Of a DNA stretch of 21,898 nt, positions 1 to 8,388 are shown in pieces. Location: IMG/VR virus record IMGVR_UViG_3300008055_000033, positions 1 through 21,898 of that record; one strand, given 5' to 3'. The position numbers were made by a program, and so were the translations under genes. Below the pieces are notes generated by a model. That model ran no database searches. It was not told the DNA's origin and saw only the letters and a program-made list of their open reading frames with translations. The DNA comes from a virus. How positions within the stretch are numbered: the first letter of the stretch is position 1; each line of letters starts with the position of its first letter.

Positions 1-1850
1 ATGACTATGCCGCCGCTGCTGTATTCGGTTCCTATAACAGCGAGTGCGCCATCGGTAGCTGAATAGTATCCCCTAAGAATTTCAGTGCCATCTGGAGAGG
101 AACTAGAGCCTGCCGTAATAACTCCACTTCTTACATCTAATTTTGTTAAGGGGCTCGTAGTGCCAATCCCTACGTTGCCTGCCGAGGTGATACGCAGACG
201 CTCAGTATTTGCAGTTAAAAGCCTGAGCGGGCCAGTGCTCGAACCATTGCTAATGCCGATATCAAAGCCTTGGGTTGTACTCGAATAGACATTTGTATAA
301 TCGTTGCCAGTAAATTCAATCTCATTTAGAGCAGAGTCGTTTGCGATTGTTAAGCGTCCGCTTGGCGAACTAGTCCCAATACCCACGAGCCCTGCCGATG
401 TGATGGTCATCCGTTGAATATTATTTGTCCAGAATGTCCACGGAAATGCGTCTGTGTTCAATAAATACGATTGACTTGTATCAGCACCAATAATTCCCTC
501 TCTCCCAGATGTTTTTACGCTGATGTTAGAGTCGGTTCCATTTGCTTCAAACCTAGCAACAGTGCCAGCGCTGGACTTTAATCCGTGAATTAAAAAGCTA
601 GGCGAATTGGTCCCTATGCCCACGAGCCCTGCCGATGTGATGCGCAGGCGTTCATTAGATGCAGTATTAAAGATTAAACCTGTATCAGCTCTAAGCTGGA
701 GACTGCCTCCTGCTACCCCGTTATTGTTTGCGTAGATGTTGTAAGTTCCATTCGCATCAATAAAGTGTTGACCGTAGTTGGTCGAGGAATACGTGAGAGC
801 TATGGCGCTTTGCGCTAATCCTCCTGACCCAAGAGAATCATTGCGAATGTTTAGGGTGCTAGCAGGGGTAGAAGTCCCCACGCCCACGAACCCTGCCGAG
901 GTGATGCGCAGGCGTTCGCTTGACGATCCCAAAAACACATGCTCGGTTGCTCGCATAAAAAGCGGACGAAGACCGCCAGCGTTGTCGCTAAGGCTGTCAA
1001 TAGCCACACCTTCTCCACTACTACCAACGTCGGATGGAGTGCGAATGTGGAAGTTGCAGTTAGTCCCAGCTCGCGCCGTGAGTATCCCGTACAACTGAGC
1101 AGTCCCTATGCCCACGAGCCCTGCCCCGGTAATGCGCATCCGCTCATTAGGGCTAGTAGCGCCTACATGAAAAGTTATAGCGTTATCAGCGCCGGTGGCG
1201 GATACCCGGATTTTATTCTTGTAGGAAGTACCAGCGCCAAAGGTTATAGAATGATTATCATAATAGGTTGTTGCATATGCCTCATTGGTGCTGAAACTAA
1301 GTTGCAGGTTTCCATCTGCTGTCGCCCATGCGCTGCCTGACGTAATTCTTACGTTCCCACTCGCATCAACAAACAACCTGCCAGACCCACCAGTGCTGAT
1401 GGCTAACTGATTTGTGCCGGCCAAGTATATACCTGTGTCCGGATCATTAGTAAACCGGACTGCAGGCAACCCAGCACTACCATTATCAAAAGTAATAGAT
1501 CCTGTGATGGAACCAGAGACTAATAAGTTTCCAGGAATTGTTACAGAACCCGCAGAATCGATACTGAGCCTAGAAGATCCGCCTGTAACTAACGCTACCT
1601 GATCCGCTCCAGGACTAATAATGCCTGTATTAGGATCATTAACAAATTTCAACGCGCAGTTAGATAGACTACCGACACTCAATGCACTATTAGAACCATC
1701 TTCACGCAGTAGCGGATAGCCAGCTACTTGAACACCGTCATGAATAACGCAAACCTTTTTTGTAGTATCAACGACAACCTCTCCATCAGCACCAATAAAT
1801 GTGGAGATATCAGCTGTAGTGCCACGGCGAAACTGTACTTGTGTAGCCAT
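1..1850 (-). CDS. Tail fibre / receptor-binding protein, 3' end cut by window edge
   Basis: I translated this frame by hand from ATG at 1850; it stays open for about 616 codons to base 1, so the C-terminus lies outside the window. The N-terminus (MATQVQFRRGTTADISTF, then GADGEVVVDTTKKVCVIHDG) is the type of domain that opens many aquatic phage tail fibres and resembles the N-terminal domain of the Bordetella phage tropism determinant Mtd; it probably attaches the fibre to the virion. The rest is a series of beta-rich modules, each ending with a motif close to ERLRITSAGxVGIGT, seen five times. Such repeats are typical of elongated fibres and intramolecular-chaperone-type tail spikes. It is the last gene of the minus-strand structural block. 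The role in host recognition is inferred from family and position. Confidence 0.85.
   Translation of the reverse strand, partial: MATQVQFRRGTTADISTFIGADGEVVVDTTKKVCVIHDGVQVAGYPLLREDGSNSALSVGSLSNCALKFVNDPNTGIISPGADQVALVTGGSSRLSIDSAGSVTIPGNLLVSGSITGSITFDNGSAGLPAVRFTNDPDTGIYLAGTNQLAISTGGSGRLFVDASGNVRITSGSAWATADGNLQLSFSTNEAYATTYYDNHSITFGAGTSYKNKIRVSATGADNAITFHVGATSPNERMRITGAGLVGIGTAQLYGILTARAGTNCNFHIRTPSDVGSSGEGVAIDSLSDNAGGLRPLFMRATEHVFLGSSSERLRITSAGFVGVGTSTPASTLNIRNDSLGSGGLAQSAIALTYSSTNYGQHFIDANGTYNIYANNNGVAGGSLQLRADTGLIFNTASNERLRITSAGLVGIGTNSPSFLIHGLKSSAGTVARFEANGTDSNISVKTSGREGIIGADTSQSYLLNTDAFPWTFWTNNIQRMTITSAGLVGIGTSSPSGRLTIANDSALNEIEFTGNDYTNVYSSTTQGFDIGISNGSSTGPLRLLTANTERLRITSAGNVGIGTTSPLTKLDVRSGVITAGSSSSPDGTEILRGYYSATDGALAVIGTEYSSGGIV
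150..1150 (-). repeat. Five dispersed repeats encoding RLRITSAG-GxVGIGT in the fibre gene
   Basis: Near-identical segments lie at about 150-206, 371-418, 611-655, 871-920 and 1103-1148, spaced roughly 220-260 nt. On the minus strand each reads close to GAGCGTCTGCGCATCAC, TCGGCAGGG, then GTGGGCATAGGGACT. The DNA is more alike than the protein alone requires, which suggests recent duplication or gene conversion between modules. Confidence 0.75.
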
Positions 1851-1874
1851 AACTGATTAAATTATTTACATATT

Positions 1875-2156
1875 CTACGCCCAAACTCTTACTGGATTCT
1901 TGGGATATACGACATACTTGTCCCATCCATCCAGCAGCTCGCCGATGTAGTTGACGTGCCAGCCGTCAAGAACGCTGGGGGCCGTGATGATATTGCCCTC
2001 CTCGTCCCATCCACCGCCACGGGAAATCTCGCCGATCACGTCAAGGGCATGGTTGTGGGAGGCGGTGATGAACTGCAGGTCACCATCCAGTAGCCCTGCA
2101 TCATCTAAGGCTTTCATGCCGGTTTCAACATCGGGGAAGCGTATGAAGTGTGTCAT
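1875..2156 (-). CDS. Small conserved phage protein, 93 aa, function unknown
   Basis: The ATG at 2156 is preceded by AAGGAATAACC, an acceptable ribosome binding site. The protein begins MTHFIRFPDVETGMKAL and contains SHNHALDVIGEI and LDGWHVNYIGELLDGWD, ending with NPVRVWA. From memory, small proteins with the same SHxHALDVIG and GWHVNYIGEL elements are common next to fibre genes in cyanophages and other marine phages, where they are annotated as hypothetical. It has no signal peptide or membrane segment. It sits between two fibre-type genes, so a role as a fibre accessory, chaperone or minor tail component is possible, but this is inference from position only. Confidence 0.8.
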   Translation of the reverse strand: MTHFIRFPDVETGMKALDDAGLLDGDLQFITASHNHALDVIGEISRGGGWDEEGNIITAPSVLDGWHVNYIGELLDGWDKYVVYPKNPVRVWA

Positions 2157-2178
2157 TGGTTATTCCTTAGAGGGGTTA

Positions 2179-4527
2179 TCACTGCGTTATCCCCTGGAGG
2201 GTTTCGTTGGGGAGGCGGCGAGGCCAGTAGGTGAGGCGGCGGATGGTGCCGTTTAAGTGAAGCGTAGTTGCATCACCACCATTGCCGATTTGCATCTGAG
2301 CAACAGCAGGCATTGCTCCTACTGTGTTTGCAACAGGAGTAATAATGCCTCCATTAACAGCAAGACTGACACTTGCCCCGTTTGCGCCAGCAGCAGCTCT
2401 AGCTACAGAGCTAGCGAGGGATTCTGTTCTATCTGCAGTGCTTACGCCACCAATTCGAGCAGTGGTGCGAACTGCTGTTGAACCCGTGCGTCGCATGTCC
2501 CATTTATCACTACTGCTACCAGTGCCCGTATTAACTTCAAGAATAAATCTATTTGTTGCGGTTACACCAGTTAATGTTTCTGAAACGCTATAAAATGTCC
2601 CCTCATCCTGCCGATACCAGGAGCTTTCAACCACCGTTACGGCTGCAGTGGTTGTTGGGATGTAAGCAGTTGCGGTGGAGCCGGTTTCAAGTTGGGCGCC
2701 CCAGACAACAAAGGTTTGCGCTGATCCAGCGCTATTTGGCCGAACAATACCGCGAACGCTAGTGGTATCTGCTGCATACACCATCCAATACCTATACCAC
2801 CCATCTCCAACAGCTTGAGACCCGGAGGAAACAAGAGTTCCAGCCGTTGAAGTAATTACACCCGTCAAAGGATTAAATATAATATGACGACCTGCCCCTG
2901 TGTCATCCCGAAACATCATTGATGCTGCTGTTCCGGCCTTTACATAAATAGAGTTGCTGTAGTTTACGCCAATAACAGAAGTAATCGTTTGAAAAACACC
3001 AAAGCCACTGTCTGCAGTAACGGTATCCGCAGTTAAAGTTCCGTTTGGCGCAATAACAGTGTTAGCAGAAACAGAAACTGAAGACCCTTTTGTCCAGCTC
3101 GCATTATCAAACTCCTCACTCCTCAGCAGCAAGTTTGTCCGCGAGACACCGAAGTTACTCCCCGTAATACTTGCCACGTCAGCACTGCGGGTGACTGCGC
3201 TTGTGGTGGTGGGGATGACGGAAGTGGCAAAGGCGCCTTGCTCAAACTGGGGCATCCCAATGCGGAGGGTAAAATCAACAGCTTCACCGTTAGCTGCCAA
3301 GAAATAAATATATGGGCGTGCAAGCGCGGCAGTTGCTGCGTTTATAGTTGCTGTTCCAGATAGTCGAGATAAAGTGGCACCAATTAGAGGCTTGATCTGA
3401 CCCAGAGTGGTGTCACCAATGTAAGAGCTGCCAGAGGTATAAAGATTAGCAGATAGAACTACATTACCAGACGGCAATGTTCCACTAATCAGAGATATCC
3501 AAGCACTAAGCGTCCAAGTTTGACCATTAGCAACTGGTACTGCAATACCATCCCACCTAGATATAAATTGCGTGCCTGCAGTTGTACCAAAAAATCTAAA
3601 ATCAATATAATCAATGCCGTTTTGAGTTCCTACCTCTACAACTTGTCTTGATAAGCCAGTTAATGATTCACCCCAATTCGTAGGCAGCGTCCCCGGCGTA
3701 CCAGCAACAGCACCCACCATCGTGTTATTGCGGATACTATTCGTCCTCTGCTCCTCCACCAGCAGCCCCAAGCTTTCGCCCGTGGTGGGGTTGTGATCAA
3801 ACCGTGGTGCGCTGTTGATCGTGCTGGTGGTGGGAATGTATTCACCGACGGTGCTCGATTGCTCTAGTTGGGCTCCCCAGAGGAAGATGGTTCCTGGTGA
3901 ATTAACAGCTCTAATCTCAGGCTTAAAGGTAGTGCCGCTAACAGAACCCGTAAAAGACACCCTGTACCAATCATTTCCAACTGGCACAATCGTGCCGGTT
4001 CCATTTGTGATAGAACCTGTAGCCAAATTTATCTGAATGCCGTGAACATCTTCGGCATCTTCGCGCCAGTTAATAATTGAGTTCGTCCCAGCTTTTAAGT
4101 AAATAGACGCTGTGTAAAAGACTCCTGGCGTGGCAGCAACGACCTGCCCCAGTCTTGCTATGCCTGCGCTATTTTCAACAAACTGATCTGCTGTTAGCGT
4201 GCCGTTTGGGGCAATTGTTTGATTGGCTGTAACTGTTGCATTTACTGTAGCCCAACTCGCATTATCAAACTCCTCACTCCTCAGCAGCAGATTCGTCGTC
4301 GCCCTTTGGATCACACCCTGACTATCGACGTAGGTGCCGCTACTGGCGCGGGTGAACGTGACAAGGTTTTGGCCGGTGGTGGCGTCAACTAGGCTTTTGT
4401 TCTCAGCAAAACGCAGATCTAGGGAAGGCACTGAACGTGCTTTATTCCATAACTCATTCTTAACCCATGGTCCAGCTAATGCACCACCAGGTGCAACACC
4501 GGTGCGAAAAACAGCAGAACCAAGCAT
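2179..4527 (-). CDS. Fibre protein with three jelly-roll (carbohydrate-binding-like) modules and a C-terminal lectin-like domain
   Basis: The protein has 782 residues. Three related modules follow a roughly 70-residue N-terminal part: residues 78-235 and 463-627 both open with TNLLLRSEEFDNASW and end with YIPTT, and a more divergent copy (255-443) opens with EEQRTNS and ends with VIPTTTSA. Each has the pattern of CBM4/9-type beta sandwiches (WxxSxYxKAGT, WYRxxFT, FLWGAQLExG). Residues 636-782 resemble a concanavalin-like fold, ending with LTYWPRRLPNETLQGIT, a common terminus in phage structural proteins. The likely role is binding cell-surface glycans as a fibre or virion decoration. The start shares one base with the stop of the upstream gene (TGATG), implying translational coupling. 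Confidence 0.85.
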   Translation of the reverse strand: MLGSAVFRTGVAPGGALAGPWVKNELWNKARSVPSLDLRFAENKSLVDATTGQNLVTFTRASSGTYVDSQGVIQRATTNLLLRSEEFDNASWATVNATVTANQTIAPNGTLTADQFVENSAGIARLGQVVAATPGVFYTASIYLKAGTNSIINWREDAEDVHGIQINLATGSITNGTGTIVPVGNDWYRVSFTGSVSGTTFKPEIRAVNSPGTIFLWGAQLEQSSTVGEYIPTTSTINSAPRFDHNPTTGESLGLLVEEQRTNSIRNNTMVGAVAGTPGTLPTNWGESLTGLSRQVVEVGTQNGIDYIDFRFFGTTAGTQFISRWDGIAVPVANGQTWTLSAWISLISGTLPSGNVVLSANLYTSGSSYIGDTTLGQIKPLIGATLSRLSGTATINAATAALARPYIYFLAANGEAVDFTLRIGMPQFEQGAFATSVIPTTTSAVTRSADVASITGSNFGVSRTNLLLRSEEFDNASWTKGSSVSVSANTVIAPNGTLTADTVTADSGFGVFQTITSVIGVNYSNSIYVKAGTAASMMFRDDTGAGRHIIFNPLTGVITSTAGTLVSSGSQAVGDGWYRYWMVYAADTTSVRGIVRPNSAGSAQTFVVWGAQLETGSTATAYIPTTTAAVTVVESSWYRQDEGTFYSVSETLTGVTATNRFILEVNTGTGSSSDKWDMRRTGSTAVRTTARIGGVSTADRTESLASSVARAAAGANGASVSLAVNGGIITPVANTVGAMPAVAQMQIGNGGDATTLHLNGTIRRLTYWPRRLPNETLQGITQ
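3098..4289 (-). repeat. 34-bp exact direct repeat at 3098-3131 and 4256-4289
   Basis: Both copies encode the motif at the start of jelly-roll modules 1 and 3 (LLLRSEEFDNASW). The identity is 34 of 34 bases, with the flanking sequence diverged. This indicates an intragenic module duplication that could recombine and delete about 1.16 kb in frame. Confidence 0.85.
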
Positions 4528-5084
4528 CAGAGTCCGGCCTCAAGTAAATTCAAACGTACTTGAACGGTGCTTGCACTAACTGGTGTATAAGCACCACGGG
4601 TTTCAAGTTCAGCAAATAACGTTGTACTAGCCGCAGCAAGTTTAACCAATCGGCCGGGGTAATCAATTTGTGTATATAAACTACTGCCAAAATCCAATGG
4701 GGTAGACAAATCGATATAGCCCATGTAATTGGCTCGTTCAGCGCTCAGTAAATCAAATGGCGCATTATCAGCAATTGCAGTAGGAATTGCACTATAAAGA
4801 TGTAAACGGAAAGCACCCATACCACTAGGTACAGAACTATCGCTAAACACTAACGACGCACTTTGTAAAATAACAAAACCGCCAGAAGGTCCTGCGTTTG
4901 TAAACGTAAGGATTGCACTGCCGCCGGTATCACCAACAACATCACCTGCTGTATAAGCAGTTGTATTGCTAGGTCTAGTAATCGTTACAGTGGTGCGATA
5001 TGCCTTACCGTCAACAGTGAGACTGCCGTTACCATCAGTAACAATTTGCTGACCTAAGGGGATTGTGAAATTAGTGGCGGTCAT
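4527..5084 (-). CDS. Putative virion structural protein, 185 aa
   Basis: The ATG at 5084 opens a beta-rich, cysteine-free protein starting MTATNFTIPLGQQIV and containing SLTVDGKAYRTTVTITRP. It has no catalytic motif, signal peptide or membrane segment. The middle (FVILQSASLVFSDSS, FRLHLYSAIP) alternates hydrophobic residues as in phage structural beta-barrels. From memory, similar proteins occur in aquatic phage structural blocks as hypothetical or virion proteins. It lies between a 68-aa peptide gene and the lectin-type fibre gene, with 6 nt to the former and a 1-nt stop-start overlap with the latter. A minor tail or fibre-associated protein is the best inference. Confidence 0.7.
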   Translation of the reverse strand: MTATNFTIPLGQQIVTDGNGSLTVDGKAYRTTVTITRPSNTTAYTAGDVVGDTGGSAILTFTNAGPSGGFVILQSASLVFSDSSVPSGMGAFRLHLYSAIPTAIADNAPFDLLSAERANYMGYIDLSTPLDFGSSLYTQIDYPGRLVKLAAASTTLFAELETRGAYTPVSASTVQVRLNLLEAGL

Positions 5085-5090
5085 GTCTTA

Positions 5091-5297
5091 CTAAACTTTT
5101 GTAATAGATGTGACTCTGTTATTACCATCGTAAGCCAAGGTTATCGTAGCAACTGTGCTGCCACCTGAACCACCGGTTTTATAGACCAGCTGCGTTAAAT
5201 TATTGCCTGTATACGTACAACTTACGTAGTCATGCAGAGGCGTGTTGAAATCTGCCATTGTGATGACTGGTCGCGTCCCGCTATTGACACTTGCCAC
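5091..5297 (-). CDS. Small phage protein, 68 aa (GTG start)
   Basis: The GTG at 5297 has AGGA seven bases upstream and is preferred; an in-frame ATG at codon 14 (MADFNTPLHDYV) lacks a convincing ribosome binding site. The C-terminal half (TYTGNNLTQLVYKTGG, then TVATITLAYDGNNRVTSITK) reads like an RHS/YD-type beta-hairpin unit: polar turn, short strand, DGNNRVTSI. It is far too short to be an RHS protein and probably forms a small beta structure in the virion or on a fibre. It is the first minus-strand gene after the divergent promoter gap 5298-5398. Its function is unknown. Confidence 0.65.
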   Translation of the reverse strand: MASVNSGTRPVITMADFNTPLHDYVSCTYTGNNLTQLVYKTGGSGGSTVATITLAYDGNNRVTSITKV

Positions 5298-5348
5298 TTT
5301 AAGTTCCTACTTCATGTACTGATTTTAGCATCATCAAACAAAGCAAGT

Positions 5349-5377
5349 TTGAGTTATAGTGCTTTTTACTTTAAAAT
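5349..5377 (+). promoter_or_regulatory. Candidate sigma70-type promoter for the plus-strand gene
   Basis: TTGAGT at 5349-5354 and TAAAAT at 5372-5377 are separated by exactly 17 nt. The expected transcription start near 5384 leaves a short leader containing the purine-rich GGAGAGAGAAGAAG segment before the GTG at 5399. Confidence 0.55.
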
Positions 5378-5398
5378 GGAGAGAGAAGAAGTTAAAAT

Positions 5399-5653
5399 GT
5401 GTCTGTGACTCCAGAACTGATTGTAGCTGTATTATCCGGAAGCGCAGGAGCTTTTGCTGGCCTTTCAAGAGCATTGTCAAACTTCAACAAAAAAATAGAA
5501 ACACGATTTGTCGATTTAGAAAGAGAAATTGACAACTTGCAAGATCGCGTAATACAGAACTATGTTCTTAAGGAAGATTTCTTACGTGAGGTACAAGCTG
5601 TCCATTTAAAGTTAGATCGTATATTAGATCACATCTTAAATCACGGCCGCTAA
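5399..5653 (+). CDS. Small membrane plus coiled-coil protein, 84 aa (holin/spanin-like size), only plus-strand gene
   Basis: The GTG at 5399 follows a strong purine-rich ribosome binding site (GGAGAGAGAAGAAG). An overlapping ATG two bases upstream hits a stop after three codons. Residues about 7-25 (LIVAVLSGSAGAFAGL) form one hydrophobic segment. Residues about 28-80 are charged and helical (NKKIETRFVDLEREIDNLQDRV, with LKLDRILDHIL), consistent with a coiled coil. One membrane helix plus a coiled coil fits an inner-membrane spanin, an antiholin-like protein or a membrane anchor; no diagnostic motif decides. It is transcribed against all its neighbours from its own promoter and ends exactly next to the stop of the convergent 141-aa gene. 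The lysis role is inference from size, topology and the lytic-enzyme genes elsewhere in the window. Confidence 0.75.
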   Translation: MSVTPELIVAVLSGSAGAFAGLSRALSNFNKKIETRFVDLEREIDNLQDRVIQNYVLKEDFLREVQAVHLKLDRILDHILNHGR

Positions 5654-6079
5654 TTAAGTAGGAATCCAAGAAGCTGTTGCTAAATCATACACAAAAAGTC
5701 CAGGAATTAGTTTATCATAGTGAAGTTGGCCATCAACAGGGTTGACAGGCTTACCGTTGCCAATAGAAGCAACAGCTTTTGGAGTTTGCCACGTACTCCC
5801 ATCATACAGTTTTTGAATGTACGTGCTTGACGTATCCAACCAAGATTCACCTTTACTGAATAAGTTGAAACCAGTGGCCGGAGTATTAGGTGCAGTAGCT
5901 CCAATAAAAGTAGGTCCGACTTTTATCAAATTTGTGGAGGGTGCTGCTGTATTGTCTGCAAAATAAAGACCAGGATCAGCAGAATTGAAATTAATTGCCA
6001 GTTCTGCATTACCTAAGCGAATTGGAAAAGGCCTGTCAAAGGCAATAGATGAACGTCTTGAAAGAATCTGAACAGCCAT
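5654..6079 (-). CDS. Putative tail/fibre-associated structural protein, 141 aa
   Basis: It begins MAVQILSRRSSIAFDRPFP and continues with RLGNAELAINFNSADPGLYFAD, a form of the GELAxN...LFxxD element seen in N-terminal parts of phage fibre and baseplate proteins. Later it has SWLDTSSTYIQKLYDGSTW, like the short beta repeats that describe a fibre shaft, and ends DLATASWIPT. It has no cysteines, signal or membrane segment. It starts two bases after the stop of the 765-aa structural gene, so it is probably translated in the same operon as a partner or adaptor. Its stop abuts the stop of the convergent plus-strand gene with no room for a terminator. Confidence 0.7.
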   Translation of the reverse strand: MAVQILSRRSSIAFDRPFPIRLGNAELAINFNSADPGLYFADNTAAPSTNLIKVGPTFIGATAPNTPATGFNLFSKGESWLDTSSTYIQKLYDGSTWQTPKAVASIGNGKPVNPVDGQLHYDKLIPGLFVYDLATASWIPT

Positions 6080-6081
6080 CG

Positions 6082-8379
6082 TTAGCTATTAATGTAAAGG
6101 CTCGCATCGACTATTGTATCCAATGCTGTCACAGGATCGTATGTTTCTGCATCTATTTGTACCAATGTAGCTATATCTTCAATTGGAGTTCCATTACGGT
6201 ACTCTCCACCATCAATAAAACCAAACTCAAACTCATTAGTATATTCACTTAATGGCTTATCAAGGAACCCAAATTTAGCTTCTTGGATAATCTTAGGATC
6301 TAGATTAAATAGCTTATTGACTAACCCAGTGAAACGGTTTGTACTGTTCGCTACAATACCTGTCCGACTTAAATTGCCTTCTCCATCACGTCGAATACTG
6401 TCATTTAAAACCATTGTTGTCAGTGCCGGTCCGAAGTTTGCAGCCTTCTCCGGATTATTGCCAGCGCCAGTAATTACTTGGTTTCCCTCCCAGCCTAAAT
6501 TTTGTGAATTAAAAACATAACGTTCTGTAACTTCTTTTAAACGCTGGCTTTCCTTGTCAAAATTTTTGTAAAACGTCTCTAACCCCGCACCCACAGGTTG
6601 ATCACTCGGTTCTAGCAACCAAGTATTTACATATTCGTGCGGCTTTAAATTTGATACTGTACAGTAACCTGACGTAGTGTCAGTGAATGGATAAACAACT
6701 GTGAATGTATCCTTTGATGGTACATCTGTGATTGTATATTCTCCTGAAATTGCATTGCCACTTGTAAAATCGAGTTGAATACGTCTGTTAGCTAATAAAC
6801 CATGGTCAGGTGCTGTAACTATAATATTTGGTCCAGATTGCTCGTATTTAGCGTTAATTGAAATGATGCCTCCACCTTCGTCATGAATCAGTGCCCACAT
6901 CGAAGCGTAAATGTGTTTGCACCATCGCATTTGATAATAAAGTAGATTTTGAAATGAAAATTGTTCAATATCTTCATATTCAGGTAATTGGTAAAAATTG
7001 TTTATAGTTGTATAGCCGATGTCCTGGAAAACACCCGGAGAATCACGGGTTTCTGTAAAAGTCCCATCAGGATTTAAAATGACGCCAGGTTTTAAGTTCG
7101 CTAATTGTGTTTTGGGAAATCTACGTTGTCTAAGTTGACTATATAAATTGTAATTATCTCGTTTACTGAAGTCTTCACAAGAGCATTGCCAACGTAGTTC
7201 AGTTGTAAGGTACCTACCAACTTCAAATCCTCTATGTGCAGGTACGACAGTCGCTGTAATCCCGTTTGTAGTTTTTGCTGCGTAGCTATCGTCTCTTTGA
7301 AAAATTAACTCATTTGTAATAGCGTCAGATCCAGTGACTGTATATCCGACATAGTCTAAATAGTTAAATCCGCGCAGAAGACGACTAACTGTTGCGTTTC
7401 CTGAAGTAGATCCACTCGTAATTGTTGTAATTACAAGCACAGTTACACTGGTTACAGTAACCTCATAACGACCAGAAGATACAAGTCCTGTTTCAATGTC
7501 TAAATAAATTGTATTGCCAGTGGAAAGGCCATGATTTTGCGTGCAAGTGAGGGTTACAGTTGATCCTGTACGACTATAAGTAGCAGAAATACCAGGATCG
7601 CGTTCGATTACACGATCGGTCATCCGTTCACCGGGTAAGAAAGCCGTTTCAGTAGGTAAAAATCTTAATGCAACTCGAACAAAGCGCCAACGTGAGTCCG
7701 TAAATGTTGTCGAGACCGCATAAGCAACGCCTCCGCTTGTCGTTAGTGATGCACCAGCAGTGACTGTAAAGGTATTTTGTGTTTTTTCGATGATTGTGAG
7801 TGTGCTATTTACAGCAGTACCCGATGAAAATACTAAGTAAACGTCATCCCCTGGAAATAAACCGTGGTTAGCTTTAGTAACAGTAATTGCGGTACCACTT
7901 TGAATATATGTTGCTTCTACTGAGTGACCTAAATAACGTACGCCAAGAATTGGAAGGCCGTAATCATAAAAAGTAAATGAGTTGGTATCGCGCATACCAA
8001 CAAGTTGCTCTCCAATATCTTGATTTGTTGATGGATATGTGAATAAACGCGCTGGAACAAAGACTCCTGGATATTGCTGAAAAGAAAAATAAAGTCGATA
8101 GTCACCTCTAATAGGTCGTTCAGTATCGTTTGATCCTAAGGCGCTTTGCGTAATTGCATACAGTTCATACCCACGGCGCCATCGCGCCCACAGGGAATCG
8201 TGATTATAGTACCGTACTTCACTTTCAATTTCCGGAGAAAGTGATGGATCAAACGGATTTTTAATTTCCGCTCTTTTATCTGTTCCGTTAAATTTTGTGA
8301 GGCCAGAAAAATTTTTATCGAGCTTCCCACTAAAAGGGCTGCCCTTTGATCTAGAAAATCCGCCTATACCAAAGGGCAT
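6082..8379 (-). CDS. Large virion structural protein with three FCCH-like beta repeats and a split SWIM-type CxC/CxH motif
   Basis: The protein has 765 residues. Three modules of the type NHGLxxGDxVYLxFxSG...TxNTFTV lie at about 165-222, 274-332 and 519-576; cyanophage annotations sometimes name such modules after the ubiquitin-activating-enzyme FCCH domain because of distant similarity, with no implied ubiquitin function. WQCSCEDF (Cys399, Cys401) and WCKHIYA (Cys487, His489) match the two halves of a SWIM zinc finger, separated by 85 residues. The rest has no recognised enzyme motif. Size, position and repeats point to a major tail, neck or baseplate protein. The N-terminus (MPFGIGGFSRSKGSPF) is basic and glycine-rich. 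The start is an ATG 10 nt after the stop of the 262-aa gene. Confidence 0.8.
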   Translation of the reverse strand: MPFGIGGFSRSKGSPFSGKLDKNFSGLTKFNGTDKRAEIKNPFDPSLSPEIESEVRYYNHDSLWARWRRGYELYAITQSALGSNDTERPIRGDYRLYFSFQQYPGVFVPARLFTYPSTNQDIGEQLVGMRDTNSFTFYDYGLPILGVRYLGHSVEATYIQSGTAITVTKANHGLFPGDDVYLVFSSGTAVNSTLTIIEKTQNTFTVTAGASLTTSGGVAYAVSTTFTDSRWRFVRVALRFLPTETAFLPGERMTDRVIERDPGISATYSRTGSTVTLTCTQNHGLSTGNTIYLDIETGLVSSGRYEVTVTSVTVLVITTITSGSTSGNATVSRLLRGFNYLDYVGYTVTGSDAITNELIFQRDDSYAAKTTNGITATVVPAHRGFEVGRYLTTELRWQCSCEDFSKRDNYNLYSQLRQRRFPKTQLANLKPGVILNPDGTFTETRDSPGVFQDIGYTTINNFYQLPEYEDIEQFSFQNLLYYQMRWCKHIYASMWALIHDEGGGIISINAKYEQSGPNIIVTAPDHGLLANRRIQLDFTSGNAISGEYTITDVPSKDTFTVVYPFTDTTSGYCTVSNLKPHEYVNTWLLEPSDQPVGAGLETFYKNFDKESQRLKEVTERYVFNSQNLGWEGNQVITGAGNNPEKAANFGPALTTMVLNDSIRRDGEGNLSRTGIVANSTNRFTGLVNKLFNLDPKIIQEAKFGFLDKPLSEYTNEFEFGFIDGGEYRNGTPIEDIATLVQIDAETYDPVTALDTIVDASLYINS

Positions 8380-8388
8380 TTTTAATAA

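Noticed and set aside
778-1340. 106- and 133-codon plus-strand frames in the fibre region
   Set aside because: The minus-strand fibre frame is continuous through here with clear repeat motifs; the plus-strand products contain only mirror images of those repeats.
1-1850. Possible diversity-generating retroelement, suggested by the Mtd-like fibre N-terminus
   Set aside because: No reverse transcriptase, template repeat or adenine-biased variable repeat is visible in the window; the similarity concerns only the N-terminal attachment domain.
2157-2220. Terminator after the lectin-type fibre gene
   Set aside because: GGGG and CCCC runs face each other, but the intervening bases do not pair and no T-tract follows.
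5091-5297. RHS/YD-repeat toxin fragment
   Set aside because: The C-terminal DGNNRVTSI resembles a YD-type hairpin, but the product is complete at 68 residues with a start and ribosome binding site, and no RHS core, linker or toxin domain is near.
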